In this document: positions 14,173-24,263 of the stretch, piece by piece
How the letters are laid out: every line of letters begins with the position of its first letter
How positions within the stretch are numbered: position 1 is the first letter of the stretch
Assembly (NCBI RefSeq): GCF_002387245.1
Contig: NZ_DGLD01000019.1
Coordinates: 434,001-498,000, forward strand
DNA from: Brevundimonas sp. UBA4553
Lineage (GTDB): Bacteria; Pseudomonadota; Alphaproteobacteria; Caulobacterales; Caulobacteraceae
Reading direction: 5' to 3'
DNA length: 64,000 nt
Made by a program: the position numbers and the translations under genes
Notes under the pieces: model-generated
What the model saw: only the letters and a program-made list of their open reading frames with translations
What the model was told of the DNA's origin: nothing
Database searches by the model: none

Positions 14173-16097
14173 TTCTTGGCGGGCGCGGGGGCCGGAGCCG
14201 CCGGAGCGGCGGCCGGCGCTTCGATGCCCAGAGCGACCAGCGCGGCGGCCGGGTCATTCTTCGCCTTCACTCGTGCGGCGGCGGCAGCGAAGCTCTGCTC
14301 GACCATGGCGTTGGCCAGGGCTTGCGTCAGGCGCGGACGGACCTGTTCCACCAGCGGCGCGGCGAGAGCGGGGACGGCAGCGTGGATGGCGTCGACATGG
14401 CCGACCACGAAGCTGTTTTCCGACTGCGCGCCTGTAAAGACCTGGCCCTTGCCCTGGCCGAACAGGCCACGAAGGACGCCTTCGCCGAGTTCGGTCTGGC
14501 TGGCCTGGCTCTGCTGGACGGCGGTGCGGGTGGTCAGTTGAGCGCCGGCCGACGCCGCCACCTTGGCGATGTCTTCGCCAGCACGGATGCGACCCGCCAG
14601 TTCCTCGGCCTTGGCCGACAGGCGGCGAGCGTTTTCTCGCAGCGTCCATTGCTGGGCCAGCGGCGCGCGGACCTCGGCCAGGGTCGGCAGGGAAGCCGGA
14701 CGAATATCGTCCACGCGGACGGCGAAATACTGACCTTCACCAGCGTCGATGATATCGCTCTCGCCACCCTTGGACAGGGCGTAGGCCGACTCGAAGATCT
14801 GGCGCGGAGCATTCAGCGGCTGACCGTCGGGCAGACGGCCGTCAGCGGTGAAGGGCGGCAGTTGCACCAGGCGGGCGCCGACCGATTGTGCGGCGTCGGC
14901 CAGGTTTTTCCCTTCCTGACGAGCCTTCTCGTACTTCTCGACCTTGGCGTAGGTCTCGCCCTTGACGTCTTCGGCGCGCAGTTCCTGAATCAGGGCGTCG
15001 CGCACGCTTTCAAGAGTCGCCGGAGCACCCGCAGCGATGCCGGTCACCTTGGCGACGGTGAAGCCCAGTCGACCCTGAATCGGGTTGGAAACCTGATTGG
15101 CGGGCAGGGCGAAGACAGCAGCGCCGACGGCGGGGTCGCCCAGAGCGCTTTGCGGGGTGTCGACGTAGTTGCTCACTTCGATCTTGTTGGCCGAAGCGAC
15201 TTCAGCCGGGGTCTTGCCGGCGCGCAGGTCGGCGGCCACACGGTCGGCGGCGGCCTTGTTCGGTACGGTCAGAGTAACGAAGGTGCGCTTTTCCGCATTC
15301 GACAGGGCGGCCTTGCGGAACTCGAAACGCTCGCGAATGCGCTCTTCGGTAATCGGCGTCGGCTGGCTGTTGGGGCCGGGGTTGAACAGCACGATCGAGA
15401 TCATGCGGAACTCGGGGCGACGCAGTTGGGCGGCGTTCTCGTTCAGGAATGCCGTGAGTTGAGCGTCGGTCGGCGCGGGCGCCGAACCGGCCATCGCCTG
15501 GGTCACGGTGAACCAGCGACCATCGCGGCTTTCCAGCGCCTGACCCGCCAGGAGCGCGCCATAGATGCGCGGCACGCGCGCGCCGGCGAAGACGCCGGCG
15601 CCGAACTGGCTCGCGACATATTGGTCACGCAGATCCTGCTCCAGCATTTCCGAGGTCATGCCCTGAGCGGCCAGGGCCTGCTCATAGCGATCCTGGTCGA
15701 ACTGGCCTGACACCTGGTTGAAGAAGGCGGGGATCTGGCGGATTTCCTTCAGGACCAACTCCTTGCCGGGACGAATTCCAGCATTCCAAGCCCAGGCGAG
15801 GAAGCCCAGGCGCTGCGTCTGGCTTTCCAGGAACTGGGTGTGGATGTTCTCCTTCACCATGTCTTCGAACGACACAGGACGACCGGCCTGCTCCTGAAGA
15901 TTGGCGCGCACGCGCTCAAAATCCGTACGGAACTGCGGGCCGCCGACGCTGCGCTCACCGGCGTCGATGACGTGTTTCGGACCGAAGCTCGAGAAGACAT
16001 CTGATTGTGCGCCGACAATCAGGAAGCTGAGGATGATCAAGGCGAACAGGCCCGCAGCCCATTTCGACTTGGAGAAGTTGCGGAACAGCGTGATCAT
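14169..16097 (-). CDS. SurA/PpiD-type periplasmic peptidylprolyl isomerase
   Basis: A membrane-anchored periplasmic foldase. The 642-residue protein starts with a short basic stretch and a single membrane anchor at about 14-32 (AAGLFALIILSFLIVG). A SurA-N-like chaperone region spans about 40-200, including FFNQVSGQFDQDRYEQALA, typical of PpiD. A parvulin-type isomerase region lies at about 240-400, and the tail is Ala/Pro-rich. Known PpiD helps release outer-membrane proteins from the Sec translocon. It is co-oriented and coupled with trpE, a pairing of unrelated functions found in this bacterial group, and is divergent from tpiA. Confidence 0.87.
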   Translation of the reverse strand: MITLFRNFSKSKWAAGLFALIILSFLIVGAQSDVFSSFGPKHVIDAGERSVGGPQFRTDFERVRANLQEQAGRPVSFEDMVKENIHTQFLESQTQRLGFLAWAWNAGIRPGKELVLKEIRQIPAFFNQVSGQFDQDRYEQALAAQGMTSEMLEQDLRDQYVASQFGAGVFAGARVPRIYGALLAGQALESRDGRWFTVTQAMAGSAPAPTDAQLTAFLNENAAQLRRPEFRMISIVLFNPGPNSQPTPITEERIRERFEFRKAALSNAEKRTFVTLTVPNKAAADRVAADLRAGKTPAEVASANKIEVSNYVDTPQSALGDPAVGAAVFALPANQVSNPIQGRLGFTVAKVTGIAAGAPATLESVRDALIQELRAEDVKGETYAKVEKYEKARQEGKNLADAAQSVGARLVQLPPFTADGRLPDGQPLNAPRQIFESAYALSKGGESDIIDAGEGQYFAVRVDDIRPASLPTLAEVRAPLAQQWTLRENARRLSAKAEELAGRIRAGEDIAKVAASAGAQLTTRTAVQQSQASQTELGEGVLRGLFGQGKGQVFTGAQSENSFVVGHVDAIHAAVPALAAPLVEQVRPRLTQALANAMVEQSFAAAAARVKAKNDPAAALVALGIEAPAAAPAAPAPAPAKK

Positions 16098-16228
16098 CGA
16101 GAGAGAACCTGACGAGGGCCGGCGTCAAAGGGGCGCCACGCTCGCCTATAGGGGTAGTCCCTAGGGCGCCGCAAGCGCACCTCACCCAACATCTTGGCTT
16201 CCGCGACAACGGCGCCTAAACAGGCCGC

Positions 16229-16981
16229 ATGAAACAATCTGTGAAGCTGGTCGCCGGCAACTGGAAAATGAACGGTCTGGGCGCGAGCCTGGGCGAGGTC
16301 GAAGTCATGGTGAAAGCCTTGCAGGAACAGGCTGCGGCGTGTCGCGTGGCCCTGTGTCCGCCCGCGACTCTCATCGAGCGGATGTCGCGCGTGGTTGAGG
16401 GGAGTGCTGTGGAGCTCGGGGGGCAGGACTGCCACGCTGAAGGCTCTGGCGCTTTTACGGGTTCGGTTGCCGGCGCCATGCTGGCCGACGCCGGGGCGAC
16501 CCTGGTGATTCTTGGACACTCGGAGCGCCGTGCCGGATTTGGCGAGACCGATGCCGATGTCGCCGCCAAGGTCGAGGCCGCCTTGGCCGCAGGTCTGGAA
16601 CCCATTATCTGCATTGGCGAGACCCTGGCTGAGCGTGAAGCCGGGCTGGCGGTCGAGGTCGTCAGCCGACAGGTCGCCGGTTCGCTGCCGGAAAGCCTGA
16701 CGGGCAAGGCTTTTGCGGTCGCCTATGAGCCGGTCTGGGCAATCGGCACCGGCTTGACCCCGACGCTGGAGCAGATCGAGGAAGTCCACGCCGCTGTACG
16801 CGCCGCCATGGTCGCCAAGCTGGGCGAGGATGGAGGCCGGGTCGCGCCGATCCTCTATGGCGGTTCAGTCAAGCCATCGAACGCGGCGGAAATTCTGGCT
16901 GTGGCCGAGGTCGGCGGCGCCCTGGTCGGCGGCGCCTCCCTGAAGGCTGAGGATTTCCTGGGCATTATCCGCGCCGTCTAG
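16229..16981 (+). CDS. tpiA: triosephosphate isomerase
   Basis: TpiA interconverts dihydroxyacetone phosphate and glyceraldehyde 3-phosphate. The 250-residue TIM barrel has the N-terminal VAGNWKMNG with the catalytic Lys, LGHSERR with the electrophilic His, the AYEPVWAIGTG active-site motif with the catalytic Glu, and YGGSVKPSN at the phosphate site. It is divergent from the foldase gene and upstream of secG and pyrG on the same strand. Confidence 0.97.
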   Translation: MKQSVKLVAGNWKMNGLGASLGEVEVMVKALQEQAAACRVALCPPATLIERMSRVVEGSAVELGGQDCHAEGSGAFTGSVAGAMLADAGATLVILGHSERRAGFGETDADVAAKVEAALAAGLEPIICIGETLAEREAGLAVEVVSRQVAGSLPESLTGKAFAVAYEPVWAIGTGLTPTLEQIEEVHAAVRAAMVAKLGEDGGRVAPILYGGSVKPSNAAEILAVAEVGGALVGGASLKAEDFLGIIRAV

Positions 16982-17074
16982 GCGAGGATTTCGGACCACT
17001 ATTCGTTCGGCGTTTGCCCCGGTCCCGCATCGGTGTTAGACGCCGCCGCTTGATCGGCGCATCTGCGCGCCCAC

Positions 17075-17494
17075 ATGATTGACACCATGCTCCAGACCAT
17101 CTTGCTCGTCGCCATGATCCTGATCTCGGTCGCCCTGACGGCCGTGATCCTGCTGCAACGCTCCGAGGGCGGCGCCCTGGGCATGGGCGGAGGCCCGTCG
17201 GGCTTCATGACCGCGCGCGGCGCAGGCAATCTGCTGACGCGGGCCACGTCGATCCTGGCGATCGCCTTCTTCATCTGCGCTATCAGCCTGACGGTCGCCG
17301 GCAACTTCGCCCGCGGTTCGCGTTCGGTGATCGACGCCGACGCCGTTGGCGCCATCGCACTGGGCAACGAAGAGCAGGCTGCACCCGCCGAACCGGCCAC
17401 CCCGACGCCGGCCGCTCCGGCCGCGCCGTCGCTGGATGATCTCGAGGCCAGCCTGCCGGCGGCTTCGACCCAGGCTCCCGCTCCGGCGCAATAA
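17075..17494 (+). CDS. secG: Sec translocon subunit SecG
   Basis: SecG is the small accessory subunit of the SecYEG channel. The 139-residue protein has two membrane helices, at about 6-24 and 55-73, joined by the signature loop LLQRSEGGALGMGGGPSGFM. The C-terminal extension of about 60 residues is Ala/Pro-rich and is common in alphaproteobacteria. It follows tpiA, the usual order, and is closed by a strong terminator before pyrG. Confidence 0.94.
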   Translation: MIDTMLQTILLVAMILISVALTAVILLQRSEGGALGMGGGPSGFMTARGAGNLLTRATSILAIAFFICAISLTVAGNFARGSRSVIDADAVGAIALGNEEQAAPAEPATPTPAAPAAPSLDDLEASLPAASTQAPAPAQ

Positions 17495-17518
17495 ACCGCC
17501 GACAGCGACGAAATCCCG

Positions 17519-17544
17519 GAAAGCGCGCCGCAGGGCGCGCTTTC
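17519..17544 (+). terminator. rho-independent terminator after secG
   Basis: An 11-bp stem (AAAGCGCGCC with GGCGCGCTTT plus a closing G-C pair) around a 4-base GCAG loop, followed by TTCTTTTGTT. It lies 25 bases after the secG stop and separates tpiA-secG transcription from pyrG. Confidence 0.85.
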
Positions 17545-17615
17545 TTCTTTTGTTCAACAGTTGTTTTGCGTCGGGCCATGCTCCCGCCGCGAATCATGGA
17601 GTAAGGTGTCCGCCC

Positions 17616-19268
<1,653 letters not shown>

Positions 19269-19342
19269 CCGCTCACGCACGCTTGTTGCTGCGTTCATCC
19301 AGTGTTGTGCCAATATGGGTCGCAAATCACTGGATGACGCGG

Positions 19343-19477
19343 ATGGCGGGCGAAATTCTCTACTTCTTACACCGGCACTTCAGAAGGTTTTTGGCGCTGG
19401 GACTGTTCGCCAGCGTGGGCCTTCTCGGAGCGATCGGCGTGAACGTCGCCCTGCGCCTGCTGCACGCGGGTCTGTAG
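19343..19477 (+). CDS. small single-pass membrane protein (hypothetical)
   Basis: A 44-residue ORF (an ATG at 19334 would add three residues). It has a basic/aromatic N-terminus with His and Arg (FLHRHFRRF), then one hydrophobic helix (LALGLFASVGLLGAIGVNVAL), then a short tail. It resembles the ORF at 3517-3657 in length, basic N-terminal region and Gly/Ala-rich helix, although the sequences are too short to prove homology. It lies 75 bases after pyrG on the same strand and is followed by a short hairpin with a T-run. No recognised family. Confidence 0.42.
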   Translation: MAGEILYFLHRHFRRFLALGLFASVGLLGAIGVNVALRLLHAGL

Positions 19478-19484
19478 CTCGCCG

Positions 19485-19507
19485 CTGCGCCATTCGCAGG
19501 GTTTTTT
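19485..19507 (+). terminator. possible terminator after the small ORF and pyrG
   Basis: A 5-bp stem CTGCG/CGCAG with a 5-base loop is followed directly by GGTTTTTT on the plus strand. The stem is short, but the T-run and its position just after the small ORF fit an intrinsic terminator; it could also end pyrG transcription. Confidence 0.4.
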
Positions 19508-19508
19508 G

Positions 19509-19904
19509 CTAGTGGTTTGCGCCCTCAAGGTCGGAGAGGATTGGGCAATCGGGGCGATCATCGCCCGCGCAGCAACGGGACAGGTCACGTAGCGAGTCGG
19601 CCATCGACTGCATCTCCTTGATACGGGCGTCGAGGTCGGCCACGTGCTTTTCAGCCAAGGCCTTTACCTCACGGCTCGGGCGGTTGTGATCGCGCCACAA
19701 GGATAAGAGGCGGCCGATTTCCTCGACAGAAAAGCCGAGGCTACGAGCACGGCGGATGAAACGCAGATCGTTCAGATCGCGTTCGCTGAAGTCGCGATAG
19801 TTGCTTTCAGTCCGTTCGGAGGGCCGGATCAGGCCGACGGACTCGTAATAGCGGATCATCTTGGCTGAGACACCCGTCGCTTGAGAAGCCTTGCCGATAT
19901 TCAT
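19509..19904 (-). CDS. cueR: Cu(I)-responsive MerR-family regulator CueR
   Basis: CueR activates copper-efflux promoters by unwinding a 19-bp spacer when it binds Cu(I). The 131-residue protein has the N-terminal MerR helix-turn-helix (MNIGKASQATGVSAKMIRYY), a long dimerisation helix and a C-terminal metal loop CCAGDDRPDCPI. Cys112 and Cys120 are at the E. coli CueR positions. Its start overlaps the copA stop by one base (TGATG), so regulator and pump are one operon under the CueR-type promoter upstream of copA. Confidence 0.93.
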   Translation of the reverse strand: MNIGKASQATGVSAKMIRYYESVGLIRPSERTESNYRDFSERDLNDLRFIRRARSLGFSVEEIGRLLSLWRDHNRPSREVKALAEKHVADLDARIKEMQSMADSLRDLSRCCAGDDRPDCPILSDLEGANH

Positions 19905-22384
19905 CAGACCGTTCCCTCTATCCGGAGTTTGAAGGCGCGCAGGCGCAGGGCGTTCAGCACCACGCTGACGCTGGACAGGGCCATGGCCCCCGCCGCCAGC
20001 ATGGGCGACAGCATGTAGCCGAAGGCAGGGTACAGGACGCCCGCTGCAACCGGGATCAGCATGATGTTATAGCCAAAGGCCCAGGCCAGGTTCTGGCGGA
20101 TATTGGTCATGGTGGCGCGCGACAGGCCGATGGCGCTGACCGCGTCGCGCAGGTCGCCGCCGGTCAGGACCACGTCGGCGCTCTCGATAGCCACGTCGGC
20201 GCCACCGCCGACCGCCAGACCGACATCGGCTGAGGCAAGCGCAGGCGCGTCATTGACCCCGTCGCCGACGAAGGCGACGCGGCGTTCGCCGGTCTGGAGC
20301 GCATTGATGGCGGCGACCTTGCCGTCCGGCATGACCTCGGCGTGGACTTCGTCGATGCCCAGCAGGCGGGCGACGGCTTCGGCGGTGCGGCGGTTGTCGC
20401 CGGTGATCATGGCCACCTTCAGCCCCAGACCGTGCATGGCCTGAATGGCGGCGGCCGTGGTCGGCTTGATCGGGTCGGCCACGGCGATGACGGCGGCCAG
20501 CTGTCCGTCGATGGCGGCATAGAGGGGCGTCTTGCCCCCGTCGCCAAGACGAGCGGCGGCGTCAGCGAAGACGGCGACGTCGTGGCCCAGCTCGGCCATG
20601 TAGCGGTCGGCGCCGACCTCGACGCGGCGGCCCGCCACGACGCCCGCTACCCCCTTGCCGGGCACGGAGTTAAAGTCTTCGGGCCGGGCGACGCTGAGAC
20701 CCCGCGCGGCGGCGGCTTCGACCAGGGCGCGGGCCACGGGATGTTCCGATTGGCCCTCGACGGCGGCGACGAGGGCGAGGACGTCATCCTCGGCAAAGCC
20801 GTCAGCCACGTTCAAGTCGGTCAGCTCGGGGCGGCCCGCCGTCAGCGTGCCGGTCTTGTCGAAGGCGATGACCTCGACCCCTTGCAGGGCCTGCAGGGCC
20901 TCGCCCTTGCGGAACAGGACGCCCAGTTCGGCGGCGCGGCCCACGCCGACCATGATGGAGGTCGGGGTGGCCAGACCCATGGCGCAGGGGCAGGCGATGA
21001 TCAGCACCGACACGGCGGCGACCAGGGCCATGCCAAAGGCCGGATCAGGTGCGAACAGATACCAGACGGCGAAAGTCAGGACGGCCACGCCCATGACCAC
21101 GGGCACGAACCAGCCGGTGATGCGATCCACCAGGGCCTGGATGGGCAGCTTGGCGCCCTGGGCGGTTTCGACCATCCGGACGATCTGGGCCAGCACGGTT
21201 TCGGCGCCAACCTGTTGCGCCTTGAAGCGGAAGGCGCCCGTGGTGTTCAGGGTGCCGCCGACGACCTTGGCGCCTGTGGTTTTTTCGACCGGGATAGGTT
21301 CGCCGGTCAGCATGGATTCGTCGATCCAGGACGAACCCTCGGTCACCACGCCATCGACGGGGACGCGCTCGCCGGGACGGACGACGATGATGTCGCCGGC
21401 CTGAACGGTGTCGATCGAGACGTCCTGCTCGACGCCGTCACGCACCACGCGGGCGGTCTTGACCTGCATCGACATCAGGCGGCGGATGGCCTGGCTGGTC
21501 TGACCCTTGGCGCGGGCCTCGATCCAGCGTCCGACCAGAATCAGCGTGACGATGACGGCGGCGGCTTCGAAATAGACATTGGCCGTACCGGACGGCAGCA
21601 GGGCGGGGGCGAAGGTCGCCACAGTCGAGAAGGCCCAGGCCGCGCTGGCGCCCAGCACCACCAGGGAGTTCATGTCTGGCGCGCGGCGCAGCAGGGCAGG
21701 CACGCCCTTGCGGAAAAAGATCAGCCCCGGGACGAACAGAACAAAGGTGGCGAGAACGAAACTGATGATCCGCCAGTTCTGCGTGCCGATGGTCTGTTCC
21801 AGCCAATCATGCATCCCCGGCACGAAGTGCGAGCCCATCTCCAGCACGAACAGGGGCAGGGTGGCGGCGCCCGCGATCAGGACGGCCCGGCCCAGGTTGC
21901 GAATCTCGGCGGCGCGGGCGGTCTGTTCACGGTCGGCGGTGTCGAGGCCAGTCTGTTCCGGCTGCTCCAACACATAGCCCGCCTGCTGCACGGCGGCGGC
22001 CAGATCGCGGAAGGCGACGGCTCCCGAGAGGAAGCGGACTGTGGCGCGCTCAGTCGCCAGATTGACGCTGGCGCTCAGTACGCCGGGCACGGCGGCCAGG
22101 GCTTTCTCTACGCGACCGACGCAGCTGGCGCAGGTCATTTCGCGCACGGGATAGACCATTTCTTCCTCCATTGGCTCATAGCCAGCGGAGCGGATGGCGG
22201 CGGCGACCTCGGCGGGAGACCCGTTCATGTCCATGATGACGCGCGCTCGCTCGGACGCCAGATTGACGTGCGCCTCATTGACGCGGGGCACGGCGCGGAT
22301 GGCCCTTTCAACCCGGCCAACGCAGCTGGCGCAGGTCATTCCGATCACAGGAAAATCAAGGATTCTGGGGGAGGTGGTGGACAT
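19904..22384 (-). CDS. copA: Cu(I)-exporting P1B-type ATPase CopA
   Basis: CopA pumps Cu(I) from cytoplasm to periplasm. The 826-residue protein has two N-terminal heavy-metal-associated domains with MTCASCVGR motifs (Cys18/Cys21 and Cys85/Cys88), eight expected membrane segments, the transport motif CPC at 465-467 (IIACPCAMGLATP), the phosphorylated Asp509 in DKTGTLT, the TGE loop LTGEPIPVEK and the hinge GDGVNDAPAL. It is the first gene of a copA-cueR operon and is divergent from the periplasmic copper genes. Confidence 0.96.
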   Translation of the reverse strand: MSTTSPRILDFPVIGMTCASCVGRVERAIRAVPRVNEAHVNLASERARVIMDMNGSPAEVAAAIRSAGYEPMEEEMVYPVREMTCASCVGRVEKALAAVPGVLSASVNLATERATVRFLSGAVAFRDLAAAVQQAGYVLEQPEQTGLDTADREQTARAAEIRNLGRAVLIAGAATLPLFVLEMGSHFVPGMHDWLEQTIGTQNWRIISFVLATFVLFVPGLIFFRKGVPALLRRAPDMNSLVVLGASAAWAFSTVATFAPALLPSGTANVYFEAAAVIVTLILVGRWIEARAKGQTSQAIRRLMSMQVKTARVVRDGVEQDVSIDTVQAGDIIVVRPGERVPVDGVVTEGSSWIDESMLTGEPIPVEKTTGAKVVGGTLNTTGAFRFKAQQVGAETVLAQIVRMVETAQGAKLPIQALVDRITGWFVPVVMGVAVLTFAVWYLFAPDPAFGMALVAAVSVLIIACPCAMGLATPTSIMVGVGRAAELGVLFRKGEALQALQGVEVIAFDKTGTLTAGRPELTDLNVADGFAEDDVLALVAAVEGQSEHPVARALVEAAAARGLSVARPEDFNSVPGKGVAGVVAGRRVEVGADRYMAELGHDVAVFADAAARLGDGGKTPLYAAIDGQLAAVIAVADPIKPTTAAAIQAMHGLGLKVAMITGDNRRTAEAVARLLGIDEVHAEVMPDGKVAAINALQTGERRVAFVGDGVNDAPALASADVGLAVGGGADVAIESADVVLTGGDLRDAVSAIGLSRATMTNIRQNLAWAFGYNIMLIPVAAGVLYPAFGYMLSPMLAAGAMALSSVSVVLNALRLRAFKLRIEGTV

Positions 22385-22415
22385 TGGCAGACCCTTTCGT
22401 CGTCAGAGCCTCTCC

Positions 22416-22446
22416 CCTCTAAAGCTTCCTGTCATGGGAAGGTCAA
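22416..22446 (-). promoter_or_regulatory. CueR-dependent promoter of copA
   Basis: On the minus strand: TTGACC (-35, 22441-22446), a 19-bp spacer containing the inverted repeat TTCCC...GGAA, and TAGAGG (-10, 22416-22421). The over-long 19-bp spacer and the CCTTCC/GGAAG dyad match known MerR-family copper promoters such as E. coli copA. It lies 32 bases upstream of the copA start codon. Whether the divergent oxidase gene uses a separate promoter cannot be told. Confidence 0.88.
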
Positions 22447-22505
22447 CGTCCCGTCGCGATGGTCTATCCAGCCGGCCATGTTGTTTCCGAAAGGATGAGT
22501 TGAGC

Positions 22506-24263
22506 ATGGCGAGAAGCGCTCTTGATCGTCGAACGCTGCTGCGCGGCGCGGCCCTGGGCGGCGGCGTCTTCAGCCTTCAGGGGCTGCTGCCAGCCTGGGC
22601 GCAAACCGGATCGCCGGGCCTGCGCGCCGATCTGCCGACGCTGACGGGGCCGAACATCGACCTGACGGTGCGCGACAGCAGCTTCACCGTCGGCGGCCGC
22701 ACCGGCCATGCCTTCACCGTCAACGGCCTGCTGCCCGCGCCTCTACTGCGGATGCGCGAGGGCCAGAACGTGCGGTTGTCGGTGACCAACACCCTGGACG
22801 AGGACACCTCGATCCACTGGCACGGCCTGCTGCTGCCGTTCCAGATGGACGGCGTGCCGGGCGTCAGCTTCCCCGGAATCAAGCCGCGCGAGACCTTTGT
22901 CTATGAGTTCCCACTCAAGCAGTCGGGCACCTACTGGTATCACAGCCACTCGGGCCTGCAGGAGGCCATGGGCCACTATGGTCCCATCGTCATCGACCCG
23001 GCGGGCGTCGATCCGGTCGGCTATGACCGCGAGCATGTTCTGGTCCTGTCGGACTGGAGCTTCATGCATCCGCACGAAATTCTGGCCAAGCTGAAGAAGA
23101 GTCCCGGCTACTTCAACATGCAGAAGACCACGCTGGCGGGCCTGCTGGACGGGTCGGACGGCATGGATCTGGCTGAGCGCCGGATGTGGGGCGGGATGCG
23201 GATGGACCCGCGCGACATCCTGGACGTCAACGGCACCACCTACACCTATCTGATCAACGGCCACGGTCCGCAGGAGAACTGGACCGGTCTGTTCAGGCCC
23301 GGCGAGCGGGTGCGTCTGCGCGTCATCAACGCCTCGGCCATGTCGATCTTCAACGTCCGTATTCCGGGTCTGGCCATGACCGTGGTTCAGGCCGACGGCG
23401 AGCACGTCCGCCCGGTCGAGGTGGATGAGTTCCAGATCTCGGTGGCCGAGACCTATGACGTCATCGTCCGCCCGCTTGAGGACCGTGCCTACACCATCGT
23501 CTCCGAAGCCATCGACCGTTCGGGCATGGGGCGCGCCACCCTGGCCCCGCGCTTGGGCATGACCGCCGAGGTGCCGCCGCTGCGCCAGATGCCGAACCTG
23601 ACCATGAGGGACATGGGGATGGGCGGCATGGATCATGGCTCGATGGCCGGGATGGATCACTCGGCGCATGGAGGTGCCGCTGCGCCGATGGACCACGGCG
23701 CCATGAGCATGCGTGACCCGAACAACGCCCCGGCTGACATGGCCGTCGGGGTCGGGGTGGACGCCATCGCGCCCGCTCCGGCCAACCGCCTGGGCGACCG
23801 CCCGCAGGGGCTTCAGGACGTCGATCACCGCGTGCTGGTCTATACCGACCTGCGCTCGCTGACGCCGAACACGGACACCCGCGCCCCGTCGCGTTCGATG
23901 GAAATCCATCTGACCGGCAATATGGAACGCTTCATGTGGGGCTTCGACGGACGCAAGTTCTCGGAGCTGGTCGAGCCGATCCGGTTCGAGCTGAACGAAC
24001 GGGTGCGCGTGACCTTGGTCAACGACACCATGATGGCCCACCCGATCCATCTGCATGGGCACTTCTTCGAGCTGGTCAACGGCCACGACGGACATCAGCC
24101 GTTGAAGCACACGGTCAATGTGGCGCCGGGGGGCAAGGTCACCTTCGACCTGACCGCCAATGCGCCGGGCGACTGGGCCTTCCACTGTCATCTGCTGATG
24201 CACATGCACGCGGGGATGTTCAACGTCGTCACGGTTCGTCCGCTGGAAGGAGCCGCCCGATGA
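22506..24263 (+). CDS. pcoA: multicopper oxidase, PcoA/CopA copper-resistance family
   Basis: A periplasmic multicopper oxidase thought to oxidise Cu(I) to less toxic Cu(II). From ATG 22506 (AAGGATGAG upstream) the protein is 585 residues. A twin-arginine signal (DRRTLLRGAALGGG, RR at 8-9) fits export of a folded, copper-loaded enzyme. Copper ligands are visible in four blocks: SIHWHG (His104, His106), YWYHSHSG (His146, His148), HPIHLHGHFF and WAFHCHLLMHMHAGM. A Met/His-rich insert at about 370-405 (repeated MDH/GMGGMDH units) probably binds extra copper. It is coupled to the next gene by ATGA. Confidence 0.94.
   Translation: MARSALDRRTLLRGAALGGGVFSLQGLLPAWAQTGSPGLRADLPTLTGPNIDLTVRDSSFTVGGRTGHAFTVNGLLPAPLLRMREGQNVRLSVTNTLDEDTSIHWHGLLLPFQMDGVPGVSFPGIKPRETFVYEFPLKQSGTYWYHSHSGLQEAMGHYGPIVIDPAGVDPVGYDREHVLVLSDWSFMHPHEILAKLKKSPGYFNMQKTTLAGLLDGSDGMDLAERRMWGGMRMDPRDILDVNGTTYTYLINGHGPQENWTGLFRPGERVRLRVINASAMSIFNVRIPGLAMTVVQADGEHVRPVEVDEFQISVAETYDVIVRPLEDRAYTIVSEAIDRSGMGRATLAPRLGMTAEVPPLRQMPNLTMRDMGMGGMDHGSMAGMDHSAHGGAAAPMDHGAMSMRDPNNAPADMAVGVGVDAIAPAPANRLGDRPQGLQDVDHRVLVYTDLRSLTPNTDTRAPSRSMEIHLTGNMERFMWGFDGRKFSELVEPIRFELNERVRVTLVNDTMMAHPIHLHGHFFELVNGHDGHQPLKHTVNVAPGGKVTFDLTANAPGDWAFHCHLLMHMHAGMFNVVTVRPLEGAAR

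Noticed and set aside
14322..15710. 462-residue plus-strand frame opposite the SurA/PpiD-type foldase gene
   Set aside because: Antisense shadow; amino-acid composition typical of reverse-frame GC-rich DNA.
17346..17615. N-terminal extension of PyrG
   Set aside because: It runs through secG and a strong terminator; the conserved CTP synthase start is at 17616.
20342..22498. 718-residue open frame on the plus strand opposite copA
   Set aside because: It is a frame shadow of copA created by high-GC codon bias; composition is rich in Gly, His, Asp and Gln with no domain, while copA carries every P-type ATPase motif.
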